From NCBI RefSeq assembly GCF_900105325.1, contig NZ_FNSU01000003.1, positions 2,232,001-2,296,000 of the forward strand: DNA of 64,000 nucleotides, written 5' to 3'. The stretch comes from Pseudomonas marginalis. Lineage in GTDB: Bacteria; Pseudomonadota; Gammaproteobacteria; Pseudomonadales; Pseudomonadaceae. The translations under genes and the position numbers were made by a program. The first letter of the stretch is position 1, and every line of letters begins with the position of its first letter. Positions 54,505 to 62,357 of this stretch are shown here, piece by piece. A model generated the notes under the pieces. It saw only the letters and a list, made by a program, of their open reading frames with translations. It did no database searches and had not been told where the DNA came from.

Positions 54505-55761
54505 TTACACCAGCTTCAACGCAGTGAGCGTTTTGCGCCGCCAGGGCGACTCGTTCAAGGCGTACTTTTGCCCATACAGGTCCAGCATCCCTTTGACGAC
54601 CACCACGGAATGCCAACCGTCTGCAATCGTACCGATTGCACCGTTGACCAACTCCTCGACAGTGCCGTTACGGATGTAACCGAACAGGCCCAGGCGCTGG
54701 AGAGCCTCACCGGGGTATTCGCCATCGTTGAGGGTTTCCAGGGCCGCCGTAAAGCTTCTCCCCGCACGGAAATCGTTGTTCTCCAACTGCGCCCGCTTGG
54801 CGCTGCAGGCATAGAGGAAGTTGGCGTAATCCAGCAATACCGGGTTGCTGCCATAGAAGTTCGACGCGGCGGTAGCCTGCCTCAGTTCCTCATGGCTCAA
54901 GCGCAACCGGAAGCCATCACGCATGGTCACTTCGCATCCGGCTGGCGTTCTGTAGATGGCCGTGTAGATGCCTTCGGGGAAACGGGTGATAGCCGCCTTG
55001 ATCGCCGACACCGTCACGCAATTGCCCTCCACACCTTGATAAAAACCGCTCCAGATATCGGCGTGCCGGATACTTTCCGATACCTGAGCCAGGCCCCTGT
55101 CACGCTGCGGTGGCGTCTCACGATCATCAAACAGCACATAACCGTAACCTTCGCCGTGCGTGTGATTGGCGCCGCCCACCACGAGCGCCGCTCCGAAGTC
55201 ATGGGTCTGGCGGACCCAGGCCAAATCCCTGCCGACCATGTCGCGAGCGGCAACCCATCGCGACAACCCATACACGCCCATTCCCTCCAGGCAACGCTTG
55301 CTTGTCTCGCCCTCAAGGGTCTTCGCCAGGGCGGCGTCGAACGTCGCGTAGCCGCCCAGTTGCTGCTTGCGCTTTACAAAGGCCGCCAACATGAAGTTGG
55401 CGTGCTTCAGCGCATCAGGGTCCTGCCCTGTGAACCTTGACGCCCGGGTGACCTGCTCAAGCTCTGCCTGGGACACATGCACCCTGTATTGATCCTTCAT
55501 GGTGACGGCATAACCTTCACCCGCTTGGGTTACCTGCTGGAAAACATCGGAGGGACGCGGGCCGAGGGTCATCATCATCAGTTTGATAACCGCCACGTGA
55601 GTACTGCAGTCCCTATTTTCGCCGAATCGACGCTCGGCGGCTGCGAATGCATTCACGGGCCCATCAAGGCTCATCCCGGCCCCGGAGCGGACAATACTTG
55701 AACCATGCTCAGGCAGCCGTTTTGCCATGACCGTGCGATGCCCCTCAATCAAAGTGTTCAT
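54505..55761 (-). CDS. putative effector with two Cys-His hydrolase-like domains, the first degenerate
   Basis: 418 residues from ATG 55761; an in-frame GTG at 55773 would add four, and neither has a strong ribosome site. The same about 150-180-residue domain occurs twice. Copy 2 (about 234-400) has DIWSGFYQGVEGNCVTVSAIKA with Cys 248 and DGWHSVVVVKGMLDLYG with His 384 and Asp 394, a papain-like order. Copy 1 (about 48-212) keeps a Cys (NRDCSTHVAVIK, Cys 52) but reads DFGAALVVGG where copy 2 has GWHSVVVVKG, so the His is gone. No signal peptide or membrane helix. It is the third gene behind the hrp box at 58253. Family not recognised; hydrolase activity is an inference from residue pattern. 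Confidence 0.7.
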   Translation of the reverse strand: MNTLIEGHRTVMAKRLPEHGSSIVRSGAGMSLDGPVNAFAAAERRFGENRDCSTHVAVIKLMMMTLGPRPSDVFQQVTQAGEGYAVTMKDQYRVHVSQAELEQVTRASRFTGQDPDALKHANFMLAAFVKRKQQLGGYATFDAALAKTLEGETSKRCLEGMGVYGLSRWVAARDMVGRDLAWVRQTHDFGAALVVGGANHTHGEGYGYVLFDDRETPPQRDRGLAQVSESIRHADIWSGFYQGVEGNCVTVSAIKAAITRFPEGIYTAIYRTPAGCEVTMRDGFRLRLSHEELRQATAASNFYGSNPVLLDYANFLYACSAKRAQLENNDFRAGRSFTAALETLNDGEYPGEALQRLGLFGYIRNGTVEELVNGAIGTIADGWHSVVVVKGMLDLYGQKYALNESPWRRKTLTALKLV

Positions 55762-55831
55762 CGGACTGCTCACTCAAGGCTGGACGAAAACGTACAGCCA
55801 GGGCACTGGCCGCACCTCTTGCACGCGCACA

Positions 55832-56788
55832 TCACACCAATGCGATGGCATCCCCACGGGTCGGCGCGGAACCCTGGCGCCCATACATCTCTTCGCGGCC
55901 ATTGATCACCGCCACGGAATGGAAGGCTCGATTGCACATGCCCAGTTGCCCCCTGGCGAGATCTCGCACACTCACCCTCTTCATGTGCTTCCTGAGGCCC
56001 AGACGCAGGAAACCCTCGCCTGGCCCAAACTCATCCTCCCCATTGTTCAAGCTTCTCACTCCGGCGAGATAACTGCGGCTCGCCCAGCCGTCGTTGTTTT
56101 CCATCTGTGCACGCTTGGCACTGACGGCGAACAGGAATTGCGCGTCCTTGAGCATGCCTTTATCGCGGCCGATAAAACGCGAAGCCGCGGCGCCAATTTT
56201 TAACTCTTGATCCGTCAAGTTAAGTACAAAATCATCGCGCATCGTCACCCGGTAACCATCACTTGTCTTGCTCACCTCTTTATAGATATCCGTTGGACTT
56301 TGGCCGAACTTGTACATGGCTGCCTTGATGGCCGATACCGTGACACAGTTACCATCCGGGCCTTGACGAAACCCACTCCAGATATTGTCAGGTTTTGCGC
56401 CATTACGTTTATCCGACAGGTTCGGTATAGGCACATACTGTTTGGGTTGCGGCTCCGGCGGCACGACGGGCTCGACGGTCGGATTTACCTGAGGGCGCGG
56501 CGTACTATCGGGAACCAACTTATCCGTTTTACTCGTTAGAAGATTAAATAACTGCGTAAAAAACGAAGTAAACAACGTAATAACGCTGGCAGCCGGATCT
56601 GGATCGGCTCCTATCGCCGCCTGACCGCGTGGCCCGCCTGCGGTAACAGATGCAGCGCCTGTGCCAAACTCGATAGATTTAAATCGATAGGAAGGTGCAG
56701 GTTCGTTGACGGCCGCCGGCAAGTTTCTGTTATACGCCAGACGAACATTCACTACGCGCGCAATATTATGAATCGAACAATACGACAT
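55832..56788 (-). CDS. putative effector with one Cys-His hydrolase-like domain
   Basis: 318 residues from ATG 56788, which follows GGAG. The N-terminal 130 residues hold a hydrophobic segment (about 68-84; ASVITLFTSFFTQLFNLL) and a Pro-rich linker (95-120). The C-terminal domain (134-305) closely matches copy 2 of the next gene: NIWSGFRQGPDGNCVTVSAIKA with Cys 148, RFIGRD, SAKRAQMENND, then AFHSVAVINGREEMYG with His 290 and Glu 300 where the neighbour has Asp. There is no Sec signal, and no acidic residue in the first 28 positions, as in many type III-secreted proteins. The family is unrecognised; function is inferred only. Confidence 0.7.
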   Translation of the reverse strand: MSYCSIHNIARVVNVRLAYNRNLPAAVNEPAPSYRFKSIEFGTGAASVTAGGPRGQAAIGADPDPAASVITLFTSFFTQLFNLLTSKTDKLVPDSTPRPQVNPTVEPVVPPEPQPKQYVPIPNLSDKRNGAKPDNIWSGFRQGPDGNCVTVSAIKAAMYKFGQSPTDIYKEVSKTSDGYRVTMRDDFVLNLTDQELKIGAAASRFIGRDKGMLKDAQFLFAVSAKRAQMENNDGWASRSYLAGVRSLNNGEDEFGPGEGFLRLGLRKHMKRVSVRDLARGQLGMCNRAFHSVAVINGREEMYGRQGSAPTRGDAIALV

Positions 56789-56885
56789 GGTGTTCACTCC
56801 ACTTTCTGAGTATTTCTCCAAGCGCTGTGCCGCCCGGAGAAACACCGTTTTATTTATCCAAGAAGTTTCGACGTAATGGCAGGAA

Positions 56886-58151
56886 TCAGTTTCCTAACCG
56901 ACGACGGTTGATAAAGGCCCACCCCTTGAAGTCAGTCTCATTTTCAGCAGGGCCAGGACTGGTGACGTCCGCTTCGGGCTTTGGCTGATCGGGAATATCC
57001 TTCTGCTTGTTATCGGTCGAGGTCACGGCCTTTGTGTCAGATTGCGGCGTCGTCCCGGGCAGGGGCGTCGATTCAAGCCGGTGCAGCGCGCCAGGATGGA
57101 TGCCTGAGGACTTGGCTTTGGAGGGTGGTGTCACCTTGGCGTCAGGAGCCTTGGTGTCCGGCACCTTGGCGTCCGGCACCTTGGTGTCCGGCACCTTGGC
57201 GTCCGGCACCTTGGCGTCCGGCACCTTGGCGTCCGGCACCTTGGTGTCCGGCACCTTGGCGTCTGGCACCTTGGTGTCCGGCACCTTGGCGTCTGGCACC
57301 TTGGCGTCTGGCACCTTGGTGTCCGGCACCTTGGTACCAGGCAACTTGGTGTCCGGCACCTTGGTACCAGGCAACTTGGTGTCCGGCAGCTTCGTATCCG
57401 TCGCCCTGTTGTCCGGCATCTTGGTGTCGTGCCGTGGAGTCACGTCGAGCCTGTGCACCGGGTGAGCATTAAGCCGTACCTCAGGCCTGATGGGCGGCAC
57501 CTTGGCATCGGGTTGTGGAGTCACCCCGGGGGTGGGCACCGAAGGAGGATTGACCCGTCCTCCGTCGCGCTCCACATGGGTATCAGGACAGTGACAATTG
57601 CCGATATTGAGTTCCACCTTGACCTGCGCATTCGAGTCGTTGCTCACGTTGACACGGGGCACCGGGACCGACTGAAGCGTCCCTTTGTCGACTTTCACTG
57701 TCAGCTGATTCGTCGTATCCGATGTAGCCCTGGGCGTTGTGCCTGGTTCCCCCTTCACTTTCAATTGGGTCGCCAAGTCCGGGGTGGTCCCCGGCAACTT
57801 GGCTGGTTCCGCCTTTGCTTTCAGCAGGGTCGTCATATCCGGCGTGTGCTTGGGTGTTTTATCGGAATGTGTGGTCAGGGCAGGCGTCATGTTTCTCACC
57901 GACACCATCTCACGCATGGTTTTGAAGACTTGCTCAAGCATGTCGAACAATTTTGAAAATGCTCCGGCGTTGATCATCATTTCACCGTGAGGCGCTCGGG
58001 CGACGTCATGCCGAAGCGCAGGCGAAATCCATACTGGATCCGCCTTGGAAGAACTCAGCGGTTCATTGGTTTTAAGAGGTGTCGATGGCAGCAAATGGTG
58101 ACGCGGGGTCTCAACCATTACAGAGGGTGAACCATTAATCGAGATGGACAT
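56886..58151 (-). CDS. repeat-rich putative type III-secreted protein
   Basis: 421 residues from ATG 58151, which has AAGGAG upstream. The N-terminus (MSISINGSPSVM) has Ile at position 3, no acidic residue in the first 12 and about 18% Ser in the first 50, fitting rules for hrp-dependent secretion. Then come an amphipathic helix (about 64-84; FSKLFDMLEQVFKTM), three loose 20-residue repeats (103-160), a Cys pair (NCHCPD, 186-188), and 17 tandem pentapeptides PD(T/A)KV/PGTKV (256-340). The C-terminus ends FKGWAFINRRRLGN. First gene of the operon, 101 bp after the hrp box. No enzymatic domain is visible; it may be a helper, harpin-like or adhesive effector. Confidence 0.7.
   Translation of the reverse strand: MSISINGSPSVMVETPRHHLLPSTPLKTNEPLSSSKADPVWISPALRHDVARAPHGEMMINAGAFSKLFDMLEQVFKTMREMVSVRNMTPALTTHSDKTPKHTPDMTTLLKAKAEPAKLPGTTPDLATQLKVKGEPGTTPRATSDTTNQLTVKVDKGTLQSVPVPRVNVSNDSNAQVKVELNIGNCHCPDTHVERDGGRVNPPSVPTPGVTPQPDAKVPPIRPEVRLNAHPVHRLDVTPRHDTKMPDNRATDTKLPDTKLPGTKVPDTKLPGTKVPDTKVPDAKVPDAKVPDTKVPDAKVPDTKVPDAKVPDAKVPDAKVPDTKVPDAKVPDTKAPDAKVTPPSKAKSSGIHPGALHRLESTPLPGTTPQSDTKAVTSTDNKQKDIPDQPKPEADVTSPGPAENETDFKGWAFINRRRLGN
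57132..57386 (-). repeat. 15-bp tandem repeat encoding 17 pentapeptides
   Basis: Seventeen consecutive 15-bp units, read on the plus strand as variants of GGCACCTTGGCGTCC, encode PDTKV, PDAKV, PGTKV or PDTKL. Units differ mainly at the second and third codons. Since 15 is a multiple of three, copy-number change keeps the frame. Confidence 0.92.
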
Positions 58152-58252
58152 GAATACGCTCCTTAGTGGGCGCCGCCCGGCGGTTACACGCCAGGAATGG
58201 CGACAGGATTTATATGTACTGGAAAACAACAGCGCTGCCTTACAGTCCCTAC

Positions 58253-58280
58253 TTCGTGGAGCGTGAGACTATCGAGTTCC
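58253..58280 (-). promoter_or_regulatory. hrp box (HrpL-type sigma promoter)
   Basis: On the minus strand GGAACT-N15-CCACGAA (58280 to 58253) matches the full consensus GGAAC(C/T)-N15/16-CCACNNA. It lies 101 bp upstream of the repeat-protein ATG and points into the three-gene operon. HrpL-family ECF sigma factors use such boxes to switch on type III secretion genes and effectors. The dependence here is inferred from sequence. Confidence 0.75.
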
Positions 58281-58565
58281 AGAAATCGCGCCTCACATAA
58301 GGAAACCAACGCGAACTTTCAGACTTTACCCCGTGGTCATTCCAATAAAACCTTGATTCATCGCACACCGGCGCCGTGCTAACAGACATACCCACTCATA
58401 AAGTGCTGGACATGCAATTAAGAGACATAACTGAACACACCACTAATAGTTGAATTGTGATAATTCACACGCACAGAACATCCACCCGCAATCATCCAAA
58501 GCGTCGCAGGAACAGTCACCAGAACATGCAGAATGATTCAGTCATTATCCAAAGACTTTGAAACG
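58281..58565. other. intergenic region upstream of the hrp box
   Basis: No gene is supported. It is AT-richer than its neighbours and carries a small GAATT-GTGAT-AATTC inverted repeat (about 58452-58466). Nothing else was recognised. Confidence 0.4.
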
Positions 58566-58601
58566 CAGAAGGCTCCTTGTCTTTCGACAAGGAGCCTTCT
58601 G
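58566..58601 (-). terminator. strong hairpin after dusC
   Basis: Perfect 16-bp stem CAGAAGGCTCCTTGTC/GACAAGGAGCCTTCTG with loop TTTC, 38 bp after the dusC stop. Only a short T stretch follows on the minus strand, but the stem is exceptionally stable. Confidence 0.75.
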
Positions 58602-58639
58602 TGAAACATATCAGGCGTTCGACACAGCGCGTTGAAAGG

Positions 58640-59599
58640 TCAGGCGGCGACCGGAGTATCCATCCCCAACAACCGGCTGACCTGCTCCAGTTCGGTCTCG
58701 CGGCGCAACGCGGTAAACAGCGCGACAGCTTCGGGGTAGTTGCGCGTCAGCATTGCCAGCCACTGCTTCAACCGGCCAGGGGCCTGGCGCTCGGTCAACT
58801 GTGCGACCGACTGGGTCCAGAAGTCCTGGAGCATGGGTTGCATTTGCGCCCAGGTCATTTCCACGACGTCTTCGCCTGCACGCGCGGCGGCGATTTGCCG
58901 GGCCAGGTCCGGGCGCGCCACCAGGCCGCGACCGAGCATGATGTCTTCGACACCACTGATCTCCCGACAGCGCCGCCAGTCTTCGACGCTCCAGATATCG
59001 CCGTTGGCGAACACCGGCACCTTGACCACCTCCTGCACACGCGGAATCCACTCCCAGTGGGCGGGCGGTTTGTAGCCATCGGTCTTGGTGCGCGCATGCA
59101 CCACGATATGCGCCGCACCGCCTTCGGCCAGTGCCGTGGCACACACCAGCGCGCCATCCGGGCTGTCGAAGCCCAGGCGCATCTTGGCGGTCACCGGGAT
59201 ATGGGCAGGCACGGCACGACGCACGTGTTCGACGATCTGGTTGAGCAGCTCCGGCTCCTTGAGCAGCACCGCACCGCCGCGGGATTTATTGACGGTCTTG
59301 GCCGGGCAGCCGAAGTTCAGATCGATCACCTCGGAACCCAGCTCGCAGGCCAGGGCGGCGTTTTCCGCCAGGCATACCGGGTCGGAACCGAGCAATTGCA
59401 CGCGCAACGGCACACCGGCTGCGGTGTGGGCACCGTGCAGCAGTTCCGGGGCGAGCTTGTGGAAATACGCCGGGGTGAGCAAGCGGTCGTTGACGCGGAT
59501 GAACTCGGTCACGCACCAGTCGATACCGCCCACGCGGGTCAACACGTCCCGCAGGATGTTGTCGACCAACCCCTCCATGGGCGCCAAAGCAATTTGCAT
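58640..59599 (-). CDS. dusC: tRNA-dihydrouridine(16) synthase
   Basis: 319 residues from ATG 59599 (MQIALAPMEGLVDNILRDVL). FMN-binding TIM barrel with the catalytic Cys in DLNFGCPAKTVNKSRGGAVLL (in part). It reduces uridine 16 in the D-loop of tRNAs. It is monocistronic, with a strong hairpin downstream. The DusC assignment over DusA/B rests on the N-terminal motif and length. Confidence 0.93.
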   Translation of the reverse strand: MQIALAPMEGLVDNILRDVLTRVGGIDWCVTEFIRVNDRLLTPAYFHKLAPELLHGAHTAAGVPLRVQLLGSDPVCLAENAALACELGSEVIDLNFGCPAKTVNKSRGGAVLLKEPELLNQIVEHVRRAVPAHIPVTAKMRLGFDSPDGALVCATALAEGGAAHIVVHARTKTDGYKPPAHWEWIPRVQEVVKVPVFANGDIWSVEDWRRCREISGVEDIMLGRGLVARPDLARQIAAARAGEDVVEMTWAQMQPMLQDFWTQSVAQLTERQAPGRLKQWLAMLTRNYPEAVALFTALRRETELEQVSRLLGMDTPVAA

Positions 59600-59654
59600 G
59601 GAAAACACTCAACAAAAATCGTGGCGCAGTTTACTGGGTTTCCCGCGGCAACCG

Positions 59655-60089
59655 TTAACCCCCTGTCAGGGCGGGACCATAACCGTCGAGAAATTCGGCC
59701 GGCATGCGCTTGGGCCTGCCGCTGGACAATTCGATGCAGACAAAGGTGGTGTGCGCCCGCAGCAAAGTCGCACCGTCACGCGGGCGTACCAGCTGGAAAC
59801 GACGGGTCATCTTCAGGCGCTGGTCCCAATCGACGATCCAGGTGGCCAACTGTAACTCGTCGCCTTCGTAGCCTGCCGCGAGGTAATCGATTTCATGGCG
59901 CACCACGGCCATGGCACGGTCCAGGCGGCGGTACTCGGTGAGGTCCAGCCCCAGACGCTGCGAATGGCGCCAGGCGCAGCGCTCGAGCCAGGACACGTAC
60001 ACCGCGTTATTGGCGTGCCCCAGGCCGTCGATGTCTTCAGGGGCGACCTGCAGATCGATGATAAACGGCGTTGCCAAATCCCAGCCCAT
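59655..60089 (-). CDS. YbgC/4HBT-type acyl-CoA thioesterase
   Basis: 144 residues with the hot-dog-fold signature DIDGLGHANNAVYVSWLERC; the Asp/Asn-His region is the active site of 4-hydroxybenzoyl-CoA-type thioesterases. It hydrolyses an acyl-CoA, substrate unknown. It lies 39 bp after the alpha/beta hydrolase and shares its direction. Confidence 0.88.
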   Translation of the reverse strand: MGWDLATPFIIDLQVAPEDIDGLGHANNAVYVSWLERCAWRHSQRLGLDLTEYRRLDRAMAVVRHEIDYLAAGYEGDELQLATWIVDWDQRLKMTRRFQLVRPRDGATLLRAHTTFVCIELSSGRPKRMPAEFLDGYGPALTGG

Positions 60090-60128
60090 GCCTTGCTCCA
60101 GTCGATTGATGTCGGCGGGAGCAGTGTA

Positions 60129-60962
60129 TCAGGCGGTTTGCCGGTCCTGTAGACGACGGCCGGCCAACAGCGCCAGTACGCCCTCGATCACCCGGGGATC
60201 GGCCAGCACTTTCTGGTGCCCGCCCTGCTCCAGGCGCAGCAGGCGGCTGTCGAACCAGGCTTCGTGGATGGCTTGAGACGCCTTGACCGGAACAAAGGTA
60301 TCGTCTTCGGCGTGCACGATCAGGCCAGGGATGTTCATTTGGTAGTGCGCCACATCCAAGTGCTTGAGCGGCATTCCGAACGTCAGCTCCACCTCCTGGA
60401 TAAACGCCGAGCGTGCCCGCGCCGGCAGACCGACCATCGTGGTAAAGCCGCGCAGCACATCCAGGAAGCGCGACGGTGCGGCGATGCTCACCAACGCCTC
60501 GGTACGCAGCCCCAACTGCACTGCCAGCATCGCACTGGCGCCGCCCATGGAATGCCCGATCACGGCGTGCAGCGGCGGCAGTTCGGCAGCCGCCTCCAGC
60601 ATGGCTCGGGCGAACAGCAGCACGTGAGCTTCCCGTCCCGGCGAACGACCATGGGCCGGACCGTCCAGGGCAATCACGGAGTAACCGTTGCCTACCAACG
60701 CGGTGATCAAGCTGGCGAACTGGGTTGGCCGGCCTTCCCAGCCGTGCATCAACAACACCGCAGGGCCTTGGCCCCAGCGCAGGGCCGACAGGCCGAAACG
60801 CAAGGTGATGCGCTCCGATTGCGCCAGCAGCGGCAGCTCCCAGTCACGTGGCGGCAGGTCGCGTGGCGTCATGAAGGCACGCCGCATCTTGTTGGCCACG
60901 GTTTGCGGTGCCAGGTGTCCAACGGTGCCGTTGAAGCGACGAATCCAGGTTAACGCGCCCAT
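60129..60962 (-). CDS. alpha/beta hydrolase
   Basis: 277 residues. Oxyanion motif LLMHGWEGRP, nucleophile elbow VIGHSMGGASAM, acid region HAEDDTFVPV and catalytic His in EQGGHQKVL, in the right order. An N-terminal extension precedes the core. It lies 14 bp after the TetR gene, so the TetR protein may regulate it. Likely esterase or lipase-like; substrate unknown. Confidence 0.87.
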   Translation of the reverse strand: MGALTWIRRFNGTVGHLAPQTVANKMRRAFMTPRDLPPRDWELPLLAQSERITLRFGLSALRWGQGPAVLLMHGWEGRPTQFASLITALVGNGYSVIALDGPAHGRSPGREAHVLLFARAMLEAAAELPPLHAVIGHSMGGASAMLAVQLGLRTEALVSIAAPSRFLDVLRGFTTMVGLPARARSAFIQEVELTFGMPLKHLDVAHYQMNIPGLIVHAEDDTFVPVKASQAIHEAWFDSRLLRLEQGGHQKVLADPRVIEGVLALLAGRRLQDRQTA

Positions 60963-60976
60963 CCTCGCACCCTCTT

Positions 60977-61516
60977 CTAACGCACAGCCGACTTGGCCGC
61001 GCGTAACACTCGGTCCGACAACTCGCCCGGCCCCAGGGCACGCGCCAAGGCCAGCCCGCCGATCATCAACGCCATATCAGCCAAGGCTTTGTCAGTGTCT
61101 TCGGGACTCGCGGCAAGCTGGGCCGCCATCAGTTCCACATGCTCGCTCAGCGCCTCGCGGAAGGCGTCCGGCAGCCGCGCCATCTCGCCCACTGTGGCCG
61201 GTATCGGGCATGCCTGGACTGTTGAATCGCGGTGCTTGCGTGACAGATAAAACGCCGCCACCAGGCCCCTGCGCTCTTCTCCCGTCAGCTGTGCGTCCAT
61301 ATCGTCGATAGATGCACGCCGCCGCGCCAACAACTGGGTGAACGCCTCCAGCATCAAGGCGTCCTTGCTTTCAAAGTGTGCGTAGAAACCACCGACGGTC
61401 AGCCCCGCCGCGCCCATGACTTCGCCCACACTAGGCTCGACCGGACCACGCTGGGTCAATGCAGCGCTGGCGGCTTGCAGAATACGTTCGCGGGTTTGCG
61501 CTTTTTTATCGCTCAT
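60977..61516 (-). CDS. TetR-family transcriptional repressor
   Basis: 179 residues. The N-terminal helix-turn-helix is clear (RERILQAASAALTQRG, then VGEVMGAAGLTVGGFYAHFESKDAL in parts). The C-terminal ligand domain includes a Cys (QACPIP). It starts just downstream of the perfect AT-rich palindrome at 61542-61564 and is co-directional with the hydrolase and thioesterase, which form its probable operon. Confidence 0.9.
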   Translation of the reverse strand: MSDKKAQTRERILQAASAALTQRGPVEPSVGEVMGAAGLTVGGFYAHFESKDALMLEAFTQLLARRRASIDDMDAQLTGEERRGLVAAFYLSRKHRDSTVQACPIPATVGEMARLPDAFREALSEHVELMAAQLAASPEDTDKALADMALMIGGLALARALGPGELSDRVLRAAKSAVR

Positions 61517-61541
61517 CGTTGCCTCCGACTTTCATGGGTTG

Positions 61542-61564
61542 AATATTATTACCATAATAATATT
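61542..61564 (-). promoter_or_regulatory. 23-bp palindromic operator of the TetR gene
   Basis: AATATTATTA-CCA-TAATAATATT is a perfect 10-bp inverted repeat 26 bp upstream of the TetR ATG. Size and position fit a TetR-dimer operator covering the promoter, so autoregulation is likely. Confidence 0.75.
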
Positions 61565-61644
61565 TGGCAAGCGACAAGCATGACCACTGGTCAGCAAAGC
61601 AAAGGGAATGGGGGGAGAGAATTGGCCAAACGCCAGACAAACAA

Positions 61645-61673
61645 AAGGGCCATTCAATAATTGAATGACCCTT
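61645..61673 (-). terminator. terminator of the Ala-Glu-Ala-Glu tRNA transcript
   Basis: AAGGG(C)CATTCAA pairs with TTGAATG(A)CCCTT around TAA, with one mismatch; on the minus strand it ends in TTTTGTTTG. It is 25 bp beyond the last tRNA-Glu. Confidence 0.85.
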
Positions 61674-61698
61674 AAAAATCCCGCAGAGCGGGTAATCG

Positions 61699-61774
61699 TG
61701 GCGTCCCCTAGGGGACTCGAACCCCTGTTACCGCCGTGAAAGGGCGGTGTCCTAGGCCACTAGACGAAGGGGAC
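61699..61774 (-). tRNA. tRNA-Glu(UUC), copy 2
   Basis: 76 nt with CCA; acceptor GTCCCCT/AGGGGAC, anticodon loop CTTTCAC giving TTC. Identical to the copy at 61981. Confidence 0.97.
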
Positions 61775-61854
61775 ACAAACCTTCTATACACCTGATCAGC
61801 GCTGAGAACTGATCTGATTCAAGGACGGTGTGGCCAGACCTTGAACCTGTAAAT

Positions 61855-61930
<76 letters not shown>

Positions 61931-61980
61931 GGATTTTTCGCCTCGCGGCGCAGCAGACCTTTCGAACTGCTTGTTGAAAC

Positions 61981-62056
61981 TGGCGTCCCCTAGGGGACTC
62001 GAACCCCTGTTACCGCCGTGAAAGGGCGGTGTCCTAGGCCACTAGACGAAGGGGAC
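61981..62056 (-). tRNA. tRNA-Glu(UUC), copy 1
   Basis: 76 nt with CCA and anticodon TTC. Member of the first Ala-Glu unit of the tandem duplication. Confidence 0.97.
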
Positions 62057-62134
62057 AAAACCTTCTGTACAACTGACCAGCGCTGAGAGCTGATCGATTC
62101 AAGGACGGTGTGGCCAGACCTTGAACCTGTAGAT

Positions 62135-62210
<76 letters not shown>

Positions 62211-62311
62211 TCATCGGTGAGGACGGGGCGAATCTTAATGGCGGTTTGGAAAGGTGTCAAATTTATTTTCAACATTTTCCAAAATTTTTTGCCGGGATAA
62301 CAATCACTTAC

Positions 62312-62343
62312 CGACGAAACCCCGGAAAACCTGGGTTTCGTCG
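62312..62343 (-). terminator. hairpin after gltX
   Basis: 11-bp stem CGACGAAACCC/GGGTTTCGTCG with a further GG/CC pairing inside, 14 bp after the gltX stop. No clear T run follows. Confidence 0.55.
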
Positions 62344-62357
62344 CTGCAATGGACTGC

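Noticed and set aside
57132..57386. Possible CRISPR array
   Set aside because: Units are contiguous 15-mers with no spacers and encode protein; no cas genes nearby.
57007..57472. Long open frames on the plus strand across the minisatellite
   Set aside because: They are antisense to the repeat protein and stay open only because the 15-bp repeat lacks stops in those frames (SGTLA/SGTLV or APWRP patterns); no ribosome site or family match.
58362..58380. Possible sigma54 promoter (minus-strand TAGCACGG...)
   Set aside because: The -12 GC element is missing at the required spacing; the hrp box at 58253-58280 explains the promoter better.
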